Below, in pieces: positions 23,678 to 35,768 of a stretch of DNA of 64,000 nucleotides; position 1 is the stretch's first letter, and each line of letters starts with the position of its first letter. Both the position numbers and the translations under genes were made by a program. The stretch is from Pseudisothecium myosuroides (taxonomy: Eukaryota; Streptophyta; Bryopsida; Hypnales; Lembophyllaceae). The stretch is from the NCBI GenBank assembly GCA_951799445.1, contig OX637287.1, forward strand, positions 17,980,224 to 18,044,223. Direction: 5' to 3'. The notes below the pieces were generated by a model. The model saw nothing but the letters and a program-made list of their open reading frames with translations. It had not been told where the DNA came from and did no database searches.

Positions 23678-26600
23678 ATGGCGGCACCAAGGGAGAGGCA
23701 CATTAAGCTCTAGACACTTGAGGACGAGGAAGCAGATGCTGAGTTCTTCGGCAAGATGAAAGTTGGTGACGCAAAATTGTATGCGGCGTTGAAGGAGCGC
23801 CTAGAAGCTGCAAATGTATTGGACTGGAGCTTCGATTTCTGGGACGCGGAAGAGGCCTGCCGAATTCGAAAGAAGATTGAAGCCCTAAATGACATTGAGG
23901 AAAATGTGCATGTCATACCATCACTTGCCGTGAACTCGCAACCACCAAAGCGCCGGAGATTGGAGAACGAAATGCCTGCCGACATGGAGCCACCGTTGCA
24001 AGCAGAAGTAGCCGTAGAGATTTCTGCAGAGCCTTTAGGTTCCTCCAGAGTGAACGGCGACGGTGAGGGCTGCGACAACAGCGAGGTCTGCTGGAAATCG
24101 ACTTTGATTTCAAAAGATCTAATGGAGCGATACTTGAGGCAGGCTGAGAAATTCAGGAGGGATTTAAAAGATGTGTCTTTGGAGGACAACGAGTGGGTTC
24201 TCAAATCTTGGGACCAAGATGCTGTGGGGATTGTTAAGATTTATTGCGTGGAATGCCGCAAAGACTGTGGCAGCGACAGTGGTTGCCATACCAATGCTGT
24301 AATTGCCAATTTGTTTTCCAACTTTAAAACCAGTCATCTTCCAAGTGCGCAACACATTAAAAATTGGTGCCGCAAGCACAATGTGAACTTCAACGATCAT
24401 CCAGGTTCGGTAGCTGGCAAGGGGAAATCGGTTCCACTGTCTCCATCAAAACACAAGGACTTAATCCAGGAGGGTCTTTCCATCATGGAAAGGGTCAATG
24501 CCGAGCTTCCTGAAGGGATCCTCCAGTTTATGGTAGTCGGCGATGTTGACACTCTCAACCCAAAGAGCTACTGGTTTAAGCTGCGATGTCTGTACTGCAG
24601 GGATTTGTTGAGCTTATGCCCTCCCAAGAAGAATCTGGAAGCAAATTTGCACAATCACATAGCAGGTTCCAAGCACATGACGACTATTGATGAAGCACGC
24701 ACAACAAATTCCAAATCCACAAGCCTGCTTACAGGAAGGCGTGGGCGGCCTAGTCAGTCTTCCAGTACCAGCGCGCACTCTAACCAACCTGACTTGCATT
24801 CCTGGTTCAGCATGGCATCGAGAGGAACTGACGGAGGTATGTATTCTACCGCTGCTGTGGATGCTAATTATTTGAAGGGCTTGATGTGTTGGGGATTCCG
24901 TGAGTCACACTGCCGGTACAATGGTCTTACGTATGCTGTGAGGGGCCTGCTAGGAGATTCGTTGTCTGGTGCTGCTTGGTATAGCGAGCCACATCTTGTT
25001 GCGGAATTCAATGTGAACGGGCAACCGGTACAAATTAGCGGCGCGTTTAGACATAGGCAGTGTCTAAGATTTGGTACCAGTAGCCAAGGGTTCACGAACC
25101 TCACTTGCTCCATGTGCGTCCAGATACCCCAGCAGAATGATTTCAAGAAGAGGGTGCTCAGAGAGAATTGTGCAATCGAAAAGAGAGGGTATAAGGCTAC
25201 TGCTGTTGGTAGAAGAGTTGCTTACTTGACTGTCCCTGAGCTTGTTCATCATGCCCGGGACATGAGAAAGAAGTTCAGGTTAGAGAAACTGAACCACTAG
25301 ACTGCAAGAGCTAGAATTGTGCAATTGAAAGTAAAGCGTTCAACTCTTAAGGAAGTGGCCAAGCAGTCATCGTCTGAATACAACTTGTTAAAATTTTGCA
25401 CTAATATTTTAAATGCTCATAGAACGGGTGCTTTCGGTGGTAGAGCAGCGTTATGGGACTTCATCCGGGATGTCGCACAGAACTTGAACCGTGACCGTCG
25501 TGGCCATCGATACTCTGAAAACAGCAAATCGTTCGCTTAAATCATGAAAGTCTACGGAGGTAAGAGAATGTGTGACGTATTCAGTCTAAACTATTGCGGA
25601 CCCAATTATAGTACACTAAAGAGGGATCACCGAAAGGGGGTGCAATTTGTGCCAGGTGAACACGAGGAAATTTTTGAGGCAGTTGCTGATATTTACAGTA
25701 GGGCTAAATTAGCTCATGGAATAACTGGGCCGGTTCCTGTAATCTTGGCGGAAGACAAAACCAAAGTTAGGGGTCGAGTTGCTTATGAACCCAAATGGGA
25801 CAGTCTAGCTGGATTTTGTGGGCCTACTGCAGATCATGTTTGTATTTTGAGTTTCAAACCTCTTGTTGGATTTGGGGAGGAGGGATACAACCAAATTCTA
25901 AACTCGTTTAGAAGCAACAAGAAGGGTGGATTTGCTAGGGTTATTGTTGTCAATCCTTTGCATGAATAATTGCCTAGACTTGTGCTTGTAGCGTGCTGCA
26001 CTTGTGCTTGTAGCGTGCTGCACTTGTAATTGCTTTGACTCTGCTTGGGTTCGAAGGCAGTAAGGGGTGATTGATTCAATGTGGGCCAAAAAATGCTTGG
26101 CTGCTGTGGGCCCTATCGTCGGCCATTCCAGCGACGGTGATTCAAGGAGACGACAACTTATGCTACAAGATTACAGAAGTTTAGTTGGTCCACGTTTGAG
26201 TGTTGGGTGGGAGGGCTGGCATTTGACGTCTCTGTTGGATGAACAGGGGAATGCTCTTGGACTTCATGATCAAGACTATATCCATAATGGGAAGAAACTC
26301 ATCAACCCTCTTCTTTCAGCTGTGCGTGTCTTGCAGTTGGGTGGGGATGTGTGTACACATGAACATCTGGGATTTGTCTACAATCGATTTACTGCTGATG
26401 AACATGGATTGAAACAGGAAGACATAGACCGCAGGGATAGACAAAACTGGGCTTCGGCTCAAAGAATCTGTCAATTGAAAGTTAGGCAATGCTTGAGACT
26501 TTTACGTGAGTCCCCTGATGTTCACAGGGAAAGATGCTTGGGTACCAAAACTTATTTGCAGATATGTGCGGACTACATAGATATATTTTGCTCGCCAATT

Positions 26601-28157
26601 GCAGATTTGAGAAGCAGGCTTGTTTTGGCTTCAAAGGTTTGTTTTTTCTTTCGATTATGGAGACTATGGCTTAAACATGGTGATCATTCAGTTCTTGGAA
26701 ACTCAAAGCAAATAATAGAAGCTCAACACTTTGTTAGTAAGCAATGCTTTATAGATATCCAACTATCATGTAGCTTTGTTGTACTACTAATTTGCCATTT
26801 CAAGGATCGATATGCAGACCTGCCTATGCCACTTCACTTGACAGGTAGTGATTCATGTGAAGTCTTCTTTTTCAAGATAGAGGGGATGAATGGCCAAGAA
26901 CGAGCGTATGACTTCCACGAATTGGTGAACACAGCCAACACCCTCAGTCAATTGTCCGCCATTGAGTATGGGGAAAACGGCCTTCAATTCAAGAAGGTAC
27001 ACAACAAGATGGAGAATATATGGGCACAATTGCATCCATTAGAAGAAGGGCAAATTTCGTGTAACCTTGGCGACTACAGCAAGATACCTTCAAATACAGA
27101 AGTTGTGGAGGCGTTGAAGGAAGGCTTCCAATGGGCGCAAGGTACCTTGCGGGGGCTCAATATGGCACCCACTGTGCATACAACACCTGCAAAAAAAAAT
27201 TGGTTTCTGAAGCCGTGGGTGATAGAAAAAGAGGACTCTACCTTCATGGCTTATAGTCCAGCTGCAAATCCTGTGCAAGGAGAAGATGGCGATGGAGAAG
27301 TCATGCGTGCTACATTAATGGAGTCATCCTCACCTGGAGCAAACAATGAATTTGCAGCGGTGGAGGAGTTGGAAGATGAGATTGTGAGTGATGGTCTAGA
27401 TTCACAATGTGTTTTGGAGGACGAAATCCGGGATGTTGTAGCTGATTTGATGAATTCTCACGAAAATCAAGTCTCCACACCAGTTGCACCTGCCAAAGTG
27501 CTACCAGTTGTTGAGTATGGGGGTCATACGATCTTCAAGTCAACGCTTGTCTCCCAATTGAACGGAAATCCCTTCTTGTCGAAGGATCGCTTAATGAGAG
27601 TGAAGCACTCCATATACTTCAACAACCACGATGATTATGTCACGGCAGCTAATTGCTCTACCACTTGCCTGTTGGGTCTAGGATCAGACTGTGGTATTTA
27701 CTTTGTGCAACGTTCTAGCACCACAAAGACATCCGTAGTTAAGGCCGCAAGAAAACGAAAGAAAAGACGAGGAACTGCAGCCTCAAAGACTGGCAGTCCG
27801 ACCAGCATACTAAGTGCTGCAGATGAAGGCTCGTGGTGGATTGGCCGAGTGCAAAAGATGAGGAGAAAAGTGGGTACGCAGTGGGGTCTGTTGCGACAAC
27901 CTGTTGATTTGTTGAATCGGACTGGTGCAAGAATCAGGAAGAACTCCAATCCATGCCCAATTCAAATTATGCTGCAGTATTTTAGTAAGGCGTCTGGTTT
28001 GAACAAATTTAAGTATGATCACAGTGACACAAAGTGGGTTGACATAGAATCTATAATAACTACAGTAACTCTATCTTTCAATTTAGTTACTTCAATTTAT
28101 ACAGTGGACCCGGAAGATGCTGATGCCTTGAATAAGTTTGTTGCAGAGCGGTGCTGA
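23678..28157 (+). pseudogene. DDE-type transposase of unassigned family, broken by stops and one frameshift
   Basis: The likely start is ATG at 23678 (MAAPRERHIKL). One frame continues, with in-frame stops at 23711, 25298, 25538 and 25967, to a 22-bp tandem duplication (25978-26021) that shifts the frame. The rest, after a stop at 26061, is open for 696 codons to 28157. Visible parts: an N-terminal acidic region and two Cys/His clusters (CVECRKDC...H at about residue 185, LRCLYCRDLL...H at about 300) likely binding zinc and DNA. The core has VILAEDKTKVRG, GHSSDGDSRRRQ and LTGSDSCEVFF, which I take as the D, D and E blocks. A basic C-terminal segment (ARKRKKRR) could be a nuclear signal. The AED-K-Y-GF pattern recalls P-element/THAP9 transposases, but the match is too short for assignment. 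Similar proteins occur in animals and non-seed plants as far as I recall. Introns would not explain the stops: reading resumes in the same frame with matching text. Confidence 0.85.
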
Positions 28158-28569
28158 CGAGCTTGAATGAGGCCCTACGCGTGCCACACCTTTTATCGTG
28201 CCTAATGAGCCCTAGAGCACGTCACGATGCCATGGATGTAGCAGATTAATCATGTAGTGGTCGAGGTCATTGTGGTGCCCTGTCTTGCCCTTTCTTGATT
28301 CATTGCAGGTTAATCGATTTCAGGAGTTGCAATTGGTGGTCCTTGCTGAACCTAGTTTGCTTGATAAGTTTTTTTGCTGACCTGGTTAGGAGAGGTGTTG
28401 GTCTCATTTCAGCTTAATTTTCAATTTCAAGTTCAAGCCTTTATGTTCTAGGAGTTCAATTTCAAATTTATATTGTCTTGATATTGTGAATTAGGGTGGC
28501 TATATGTTAATTTCCAAAATTTAGTCCCCCAGCTAAATCTATGTGGTCATGTCATTGTTGATTCAGATG

Positions 28570-29370
28570 TTGTCTATGATTGGATGATCAGCCAATGATC
28601 TTCACAGATTTTTTTCCACAAGTGTGGTCTTTGACCTTATTAGGTTGTAAAGGTGGGTAATTAATATTATGATTTCACAGATAATTTCACACGTGTGGGT
28701 TGTCATTTCCTCATTCCTTCACTTGTGTTAGATGATTGAGCAAATTAGGTCATGATTTCAGGAATGTGTTTCCCACAAGTCGTGGAGTGTTCATTCATTC
28801 TATTATTCAGCTATGGCTTCTCATTCCTGTTAGGAGGAAATGATCTCAAAGAATTGTTTTGCAGGAGTGGGAGGTCATTTTTGATTTCAAGCCGTGGTGG
28901 GTGATGGGGGAGTGGTAATGGTCATGATTTGGCCCAATTTCGTCACACAAGGTAGTCTTCATTTCAGAACTCAGTCACTTGTGCTAGGATAATTGCAATG
29001 AGTAGATAATGATTTGGAAGAATGTTTTCCCATAAGTGGTTTACTAATTAATTTTTGTTTCATTCACCTATGGTTGATCAGGCTGATTAGGAGAAAATGA
29101 TTTCCAACAACTGCTTGGCACTAGTGTGGTCATTTTGAATTTCCTTGAGCTGTGCCTGATTATGGAGTGGCATCCGCTCATGATTTTCCCTTATTTTCTT
29201 CACAGAAGAGTGTCATCATTTCACCAAAGTCATTTATCAAATCAATTGGTAATTTTGATGTTCAGATTAGTACTTTGCCAAGTTTTTTCTCATAAGTGGG
29301 TCATATCATTTTTCAATGAGCAAGGGTTGATAATTAGCCACAATTGTTCATAATTTGGCCTTGTATTTGG
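28570..29370. repeat. Degenerate tandem repeats downstream of the transposase
   Basis: Units of very roughly 80-130 bp share ATGATTTC, CACAAGTGTGGTC, TTAGGAGRAAATGATYTC and CATTTTTGATTTC in the same order. No protein is encoded. They lie between the transposase and the second ORF and may be part of the element's intergenic or regulatory DNA. Confidence 0.5.
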
Positions 29371-30024
29371 GGAAGTTGTATGTCACCACTCCCCACGTGC
29401 ATGCCTGTTAATGCTTTGCTTTGCGTGGGTTTGCAGGTACAAGCCTTTCTCCATTTAAACTGCTAGCGTCGATGCAGCAAATTCAGTCGTTGAGGTTCTT
29501 AGGCTTCCGCTACCTCCACACTGCTTCACCTATCTGCGTTTTGTCTTTTGGTCCTATCTGCATTTGCTTTGTTTTTGTCTACATGCGGCTCACTTGCTCA
29601 ATATTTCAGAATCTGTGGTCCGCTTGTGGAATCCGTTGTCCTCTTCCATTTCCTGCGCGCTTGTGGTGCTCATCTCAGCTGGAGCTGTAGTCGTAGCTGC
29701 GTTGTGAGTTGTGTGTGCAGGAAAGCCGGAGTGCCATCTTGTTTCTCAGCTGTGCTTGCTAGTTCCGCTCCTGTAGATTCTTTGCCAGTCGTAGGTGTTT
29801 GATCTTAGCTGCTCCGGTGGGTTGTAGGTGTTCGATCGCAGGTGTTCTTGTGGCTGCGGAGTTCTTTGTTGTAGCCGTGTTTGAATCGGGTGTCTGTCTG
29901 TAGGGTGCATCTGTCGTTAGCCATAGGGATTTGCCGTGAATCGTGCCGCTTTCCTTTGCTCGCACTTTGTCTGTCTCCCCCGCTCTTGTGTAGACTGAGG
30001 GTTTCCGAGTTCCAATCACACAGG

Positions 30025-30558
30025 ATGGGCTCCGATGGACTCCAATACAACAACGGATGGGGTGATAGAGTTGAGGCTGTCCCCATTGACCATATGATAC
30101 CGTGTATGTTGCAAGGGTTAGCAGTGCCTGCAGATCCGTGGGAGGACCTTGGAGCACCTGGTGGAGGCCGAGCTACACAATTGCGCACCATCCCCGCAAC
30201 AAGTGCTACATGTAGAGAGTGGCAGGAGGCTGTGGCGACTTCAGTGGAGTATTCCGCCCTCAAGCTAGCTCAGTTTCAGCTGCAGCAGGTTAAAAAACAC
30301 CGCCATTTTGATGGAGACACATATGTGCTGGACCAGTTCGACGGCAACATGGGAATTTTCTTGAAGTCTTGGCAACTGCAGGCACCCCTTTCAGATCACC
30401 TGCGCACTTCAGCCCTATCAGATCTCAGCGCCGAGGAGTTGGAGGAGCTACGTGACATTCTATGCCGCGGTTGGGAGCCTGTGGAGGTGTATGTGGCGCC
30501 AGGATCAGATTGGCAAAGCTTGTCAACGGTATGGGTGACTCCTACAGCCCGCACATGA
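30025..30558 (+). CDS. Second ORF of the 9.4 kb transposon, unknown function
   Basis: An open frame of 177 codons from MGSDGLQYNNGWGDRVEAV to TPTART. I do not recognise a family. It has a Pro/Gly/Asp-rich start (PADPWEDLGAPGGG), a helical middle (AALKLAQFQLQQVKKH-like, with LSDLSAEELEELRDILCRGW) and no Cys/His cluster. It lies on the same strand as the transposase, 1.9 kb downstream and well inside the element's ends, so it could be an accessory protein. A CACAG just before the ATG may instead be a 3' splice site, making this a 3' exon of a longer transcript; the frame is open upstream to 29881. Unlike the transposase it has no internal stop. Confidence 0.5.
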   Translation: MGSDGLQYNNGWGDRVEAVPIDHMIPCMLQGLAVPADPWEDLGAPGGGRATQLRTIPATSATCREWQEAVATSVEYSALKLAQFQLQQVKKHRHFDGDTYVLDQFDGNMGIFLKSWQLQAPLSDHLRTSALSDLSAEELEELRDILCRGWEPVEVYVAPGSDWQSLSTVWVTPTART

Positions 30559-32789
30559 TAGAAACCAACATTTTTTGTTTAGCCTCCTAGCTTGGTGCAC
30601 TTTTTTCCTTAGTTTTTGATGAACTGTTTGTATAAATTTTGGATGTTGATGTAGGCAGGCAGCAGGTGCATCGGAGCCCTGCCTTTTTTGTATTTAAAAT
30701 TGTGTTTCATGAATACATATGAGGCCTTTTGCCGGCAGCTTTCTATGTGTTTATTGTGCTTTTGTCATTCCTGCTTCACCATTGCTTCTTCACTCTTGCA
30801 TTTCTTATTTTTTTTGAGCTGTGCATATATTTGCGTTTTGGTTCCTGGTTCAGATTCACTTCCCATTTTTTTTGGTGACTCCGGTTTATGCCTTCTTTAC
30901 ATGGTGGTTCTTTAATCCTTCCCCATCTTTTTGGGGCTAAACTTAGTTTATGCCTAAGGCGAATGTTGTCATGGTTGAGGATTCATTTTCAATTCCCAAT
31001 TTTTTTTCTTCAACTGCATTCAGGTCTTTAGGACTGTACACATTTTTTCTGTTTTATTTCTATATTTTTGGGGTGATATACATGGTTTATACCTTAGGTA
31101 CATGTTGATTTACTAAAGGATTCACTTTCAGTTTTCCTTTTTTTTCTTAAACTGCATTTACCTCTTCTGTATTGTTTCATGTTGCTTCTATATTCTTGGT
31201 CCATTTTTTGAAATGAGACTGAAGACTCTCCTGTTCAGTGGGCCGTCTTCCATTTTACAGTTTGCTATTCAATTCCGGACATGTTTTTCTGTGTGGATAA
31301 GTGGACGACAATGTATTTGAGTCATTGAAATTGGTAGTATTGTTGCTAGATCGCTGCAGAATATGGATGTTCATGCTGCCAATTTACCCCTCTACTATTG
31401 TCATTCCAATGTTTTGCTTCTTTTGGGTTTGTAGCGTGTGAATAATGTCTTTGGTACATTGTGTGGGGTGTTCACTTTGTTGCACAGCAAAGTGTTTGGT
31501 TTGAGACTGTTTTTTGGGATCCCCTGTTTTATGACTTGTATACACATTTCCGCATCCCCATGTGTGTTTAACATGCACAGTAACAACGTTTAGTGTATGC
31601 ATGGAATTTTGTGTTTTCAGCTCACAGGGCTTGTTTTGTCTTTGCTCTGCTTTTGCTTTTTTTTCACTTAACTTTTTTTCCTTGTAAGGAAGTAAGGGTG
31701 TTGAAAATTGACCCTACTTCACAATTCCAAGTAATTGTAGGGAGGCAAAAAATACCAAGAATGAGGAACTTAGCTAATAATAGGGACCATTTAATAGTTT
31801 GTGGGAAGCTAAATACCCCCCAAAATTAAAAACCCAGCCGCACGTGATGTACAAACCTCTACATAGAGTGACCCCCCCGAGGCTATTTTTAGCATCATAG
31901 CAATTTTGGGCATGTACTTGTGACTAGAAATTTGCATATTTTAGGCCAAAACTTTAGTAGAAGTTGTGAACAAGGAATATCTTTCATGTGAACAAAATTT
32001 TATGACATTTGGAAATATGAGTCAAAAGTTATGGTCTAATATGTTACTTCTTTGTTCAGTTGGGCAGTTTGGGGAGATTAGAAAAAATCACTTTTTTAAG
32101 AAATAAAAAATTGAAATTGTTCTTTTAGATTTACGTGGAAAGCTTTGAATCATTCCATTTTGATCAATAAGTCAAATGTTACAAGGAATTTTAGTTTGCA
32201 GGTAGTTATGGATTCTCTACTCTAAAATAAACTTTGAAGTCATTTATTTAACTCAATTTTCAATACTTTTGAAAAAAAATAAAATTGTAGGATGTAGATT
32301 CCTATACAAAAATTAAAACCATTGAGATTGGCATTTTTCAATTCTATAACTAACTTCTTAACAATTTAGTGTTTTGAATCATTCTCTATTTCTTTCTACT
32401 TACTATTTTTTTCCTATATGTTATACAATTCCAAATGATTAGAAATTTTTCAAGCACGTAGCCAACTTGCCCTAAAGAATGAATCCAAAGAGTAACCACC
32501 ATTTTGGATATTTCTTCATAGAAATGTGACCTTGTGCAGTGCAGCTGCCCGGTTTTTCGCAGGGCCAAAGAATGGACTTTTGTCAATTCAAACGCTAATA
32601 TCTTGCAATCCACGTGGTGGAAAATTCTGAAATTTTTTCCACATCTTTTCAAATCAACGTACTACAAGATCCTACGGTTATATGTGTCCAAAAAAGTTTT
32701 TTTTTCAAAATTTGGCACTTGAGCTCAAAATGGCAGTTTTCGGGCAGTTTTGGAGAAAACATAGTCAAGGAACTCAAGGGTTTAAGAGA

Positions 32790-34970
32790 GAATTGACTCC
32801 AACCATTTTGGTTAGTGTACATGAAGATTTTGTTCAACAACTAGAGTGTCTCACATTTGACCAAGAAGATTAGATGAGGAATGCCTTAGTTACACACCTT
32901 TGTTAGAAAAGTGACTCTACCTTTAAGTAGGGAGATAAAGAGTAGGGGGGGAAAGTATTTTGGAATGTAGTGGAGAAGTGTTGCAGTGAGGTTAAATGGA
33001 GAATGAATGAGTACAATTAGGATATGTCATGGACTTGTGGAAAAAGTTGATTATTTTCAATTTTGCATTTGTAGAATAGTTGTTTGCAAAGAAAAGGATA
33101 TACTCAAGTATCCAAAAAATACAATAGTGTTCTTGAAATGCTAGAGGAAATTATACTTGTTGTACCTAGAGGTCCTAATTTTATACAAGATATGCAATCT
33201 TTTGAATCCAGGATATAAAAATAGTCAATAAGGGAAGATTTTTCATCTAGGGAAAGCCAAACACCATATAAATGACAACATGTCACTCATTATTGACCAA
33301 ATCATAACAGACAGACCTATCCAATCATTACTTCAAGATTTCTCACTCCAAAGTTCTTGAAAAAAATACTATTCCAAAATCGTAGTCATTCTATTGTAAT
33401 ACGTGCAACAATGCTTCTATCAAAAGGGTATCCAACTCTTCCTATTTAAGAATGTTATAGTAGTCAACAATATTATTAAATTCTTTTCCGATAATCATTA
33501 AGATTCAACAAAATTAAAGTATTTTAACCTTTGCACTTTGAGCCCTAAAATGAAAAAAATGGTCACTTTGGATCAAGGTTCTTAGATGGAAAAATTTGTA
33601 AGAAATGACAATTGTAATTGTAGGATCTTAATTTCATATTTATATAGAATATATATTAAAAAAAAAACTCAATTTGAATTTTGTCTTCTCAATTTGCTCA
33701 GAGTACAAAGTGGATTTTTTCCCACTCTTTATCTATGGGTATATCTCAACTTCAAAATTCAAGAAACATTAGAATAATTATATGGGATAGAGTTTATATA
33801 TTTTAGTACAATATAGAGGCCGTAGTTGAAAATTACCACTCTAAAAGTCTGGACTTGAATCAACTTTAAATTAAGACTTAGACGCCTTTCATTACCATGA
33901 TTCATTTGAGAAGACAAAACATCAATAAATATTTATAAATTCACCAAAACTTCAAAATATATGTTTTTAAAAATCCTAAAAAGTGGATTGTTGTATTTAG
34001 GTATTAAATAGTAGGAGGGACATGAAATTGTCAAATTTTTTTGAAGCACAATTTTTATGGCCTAAATGCCAATTTTTTTTGCCATGGCTTCAAGTGCCAA
34101 AAGAACTACCAATTTACAAGCCCTTTGATTATTATATAAAATGAAACTTGAGTGACTAAAACATTCAATAATTCATAGAATATGCACTAAACTCACATAT
34201 GCATGCAAATTACATTTTTGAATTTGCAACAAAAATGTACATCTAAAAATCTAATTTGCACTTAAAAAAACTAAATTAAACTAAAATTATAGTTGGATAC
34301 TGAAAACCCAAAAATTGCAAGTCGATTATAAATATTTTTAGAGGATAATAATAGAAACCAAGGTCATATGTTTACTTGAATTTATTTTAGGTCAGGTCAT
34401 TGTAGCATTACAAGAAAAATGGAGCCTCAAAAAGATCCCTATAGTCAGATCCAATAGTGATGTCACTGTTGCACCAAAAATCAAGAAAAGATAGTCCAAG
34501 CTAGTTGAATTTGGCCATCATCGATTGCAATTGTTAATCTATTTTTTTTTTAAATAATTCTTGGAATTAAAATAAAAATAAAAATTCAAGAGGTGACATC
34601 ACTGCTAGTTTAATTTTGTAGCCCTCTTCAGGCCCCATTTTTCTTGTGATGACAATATGTGCCATTTTTTACAACCATTAATTAAATACATCTTTGCGAC
34701 TCCAAAGGAAAGAAGTTTGGTCATTGCTCAAAAGAAGTATTCCAAAAAGTAACCTTTAACTTAAAAGCTGATCATATACATTCTAAGCTAGAATCTATTG
34801 AAGGTGCTTATAGAAAAGGGTTGCAATTTTAGTATAATTATGTACCTTAATAAAGAGCTAAACATATTCATCATTTAATACAATATTTTTCTAAGAATTC
34901 ACAATTCCTTATCCATTTGCCATATAATAAGTGGTAGCTATAATTGGCCATACACTACCTGTGATATTGT
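32790..34970. other. Gene-free AT-rich region
   Basis: About 2.2 kb of low-complexity AT-rich DNA with many A and T runs. I see no supported gene or clear element. Confidence 0.5.
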
Positions 34971-35208
34971 CACTATAAGAAACCTGCGTTTTAGGTGACG
35001 TTAGCTTAATTTTAGGAGACGGATTTTAGTGGACGTCCGAGAAAACAACTTATGTTTTTATGTCAATAATAATGTCCAATGTAACATCTAGATGTTACAT
35101 TGGACGTTATTATTGACATAAAAACATAAGTTGTTTTCTCGGACGTCCACTAAAATCCGTCTCCTAAAATTAAGCTAATGTCACCTAAAACGTGGGTTTC
35201 TTATAGTG
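34971..35208. mobile_element. CACTA-type hairpin MITE, copy 1 (238 bp)
   Basis: The element starts CACTATAAGAAACC and ends GGTTTCTTATAGTG. It is one near-perfect palindrome centred on ACATCTAGATGT and is flanked by the 3-bp duplication TGT (34968-34970 and 35209-35211). CACTA ends with 3-bp duplications are typical of the En/Spm superfamily. Each arm is about 119 bases with very few mismatches. It has no coding capacity. Confidence 0.92.
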
Positions 35209-35211
35209 TGT

Positions 35212-35768
35212 ATAGAACATTCATTTTAGGTGTATTGAGCTGAAATACCATTGACAATCAAGATGACATCATTTTAGGCACTTAACTAGTACTTGATCAA
35301 CTGATCAAGTAATTATTGATGGGCAAAGAAGTTGATCTTGAGCATAACCAATTCTTTATTTAATTATATTCACACTGATTAGATCTGCAACAAAGGCATT
35401 GCTACAGAATAGACTTTAAATATTTACTACTTATATATATGCATACATTGCAATTATAAGAATAAAGACCCTTGATGCTCTACAAGATACGTACCAGAAA
35501 CATACAAAATTTCTTCTAAAGATACTTTTATAGTTCAAAGAAGTGTAATAAATGCAAATCATACCATAAGACTTTTTTTTCGGTCATGAATCCTAATACA
35601 ACATGCATTTTATTTTATGAAAAGAAGGCATTGTTGCTCACAATCTAATTGCACTAAAAAGTATCTGCTTCACCCTTGGAAAAGGAAAGAATTATTTAGT
35701 CTTTTTAAGTACCATCATTTATTATTCTATTGTTGATATTTTCTTTAAGACAAAGACAATGACTAATG
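35212..35768. other. AT-rich spacer
   Basis: I see no gene or repeat boundary here. It ends in the 8-mer GACTAATG, the left target copy of the next element. Confidence 0.4.

Larger units (their letters stand above)
22463..31881 (+). mobile_element. 9,419-bp DNA transposon with 8-bp target duplication, transposase decayed
   Basis: The left end is CCCGGGGGGGTCACTTAG, and the right end read inward is CTCGGGGGGGTCACTCTATG. The flanking 8-mer GCTATTTT occurs at 22455-22462 and 31882-31889. About 35 bases inside each end is ACGTGCG. The element is much richer in GC than its surroundings. It carries a transposase reading frame (23678-28157), a second unknown ORF (30025-30558) and long degenerate repetitive leaders between them. 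An 8-bp duplication is known for hAT, P and KDZ-type elements, but I cannot place the transposase in one of them. A 564-bp derivative with the same ends is at 35769-36332. Confidence 0.93.
22437..32781. mobile_element. TTAA-flanked family C element, copy 1, split by a 9.4 kb transposon
   Basis: The left tip TCCCTAAAGGACTAGCTTGC starts at 22437 after TTAA (22433-22436). The sequence stops at 22462 and resumes at 31882 as GCTATTTTTAGCATCATAGC. It ends at 32781 (CTCAAGGG) before TTAA at 32782-32785. The resumed part aligns, in inverse orientation, with 55837-56751. Without the insert and one target copy the element is 918 bp, the same as the copy at 47548-48465. It has no protein-coding capacity. 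Confidence 0.85.

Noticed and set aside
25298..26063. Introns or programmed recoding in the transposase gene
   Set aside because: Reading resumes immediately in the same frame after each stop without GT-AG boundaries, and the one frame change coincides with an exact 22-bp tandem duplication. Decay explains all of it.
34971..35208. The 238-bp hairpin as a microRNA gene
   Set aside because: It is a repeated CACTA-ended element with target duplications. Small-RNA production is possible, but a dedicated miRNA gene is not supported.
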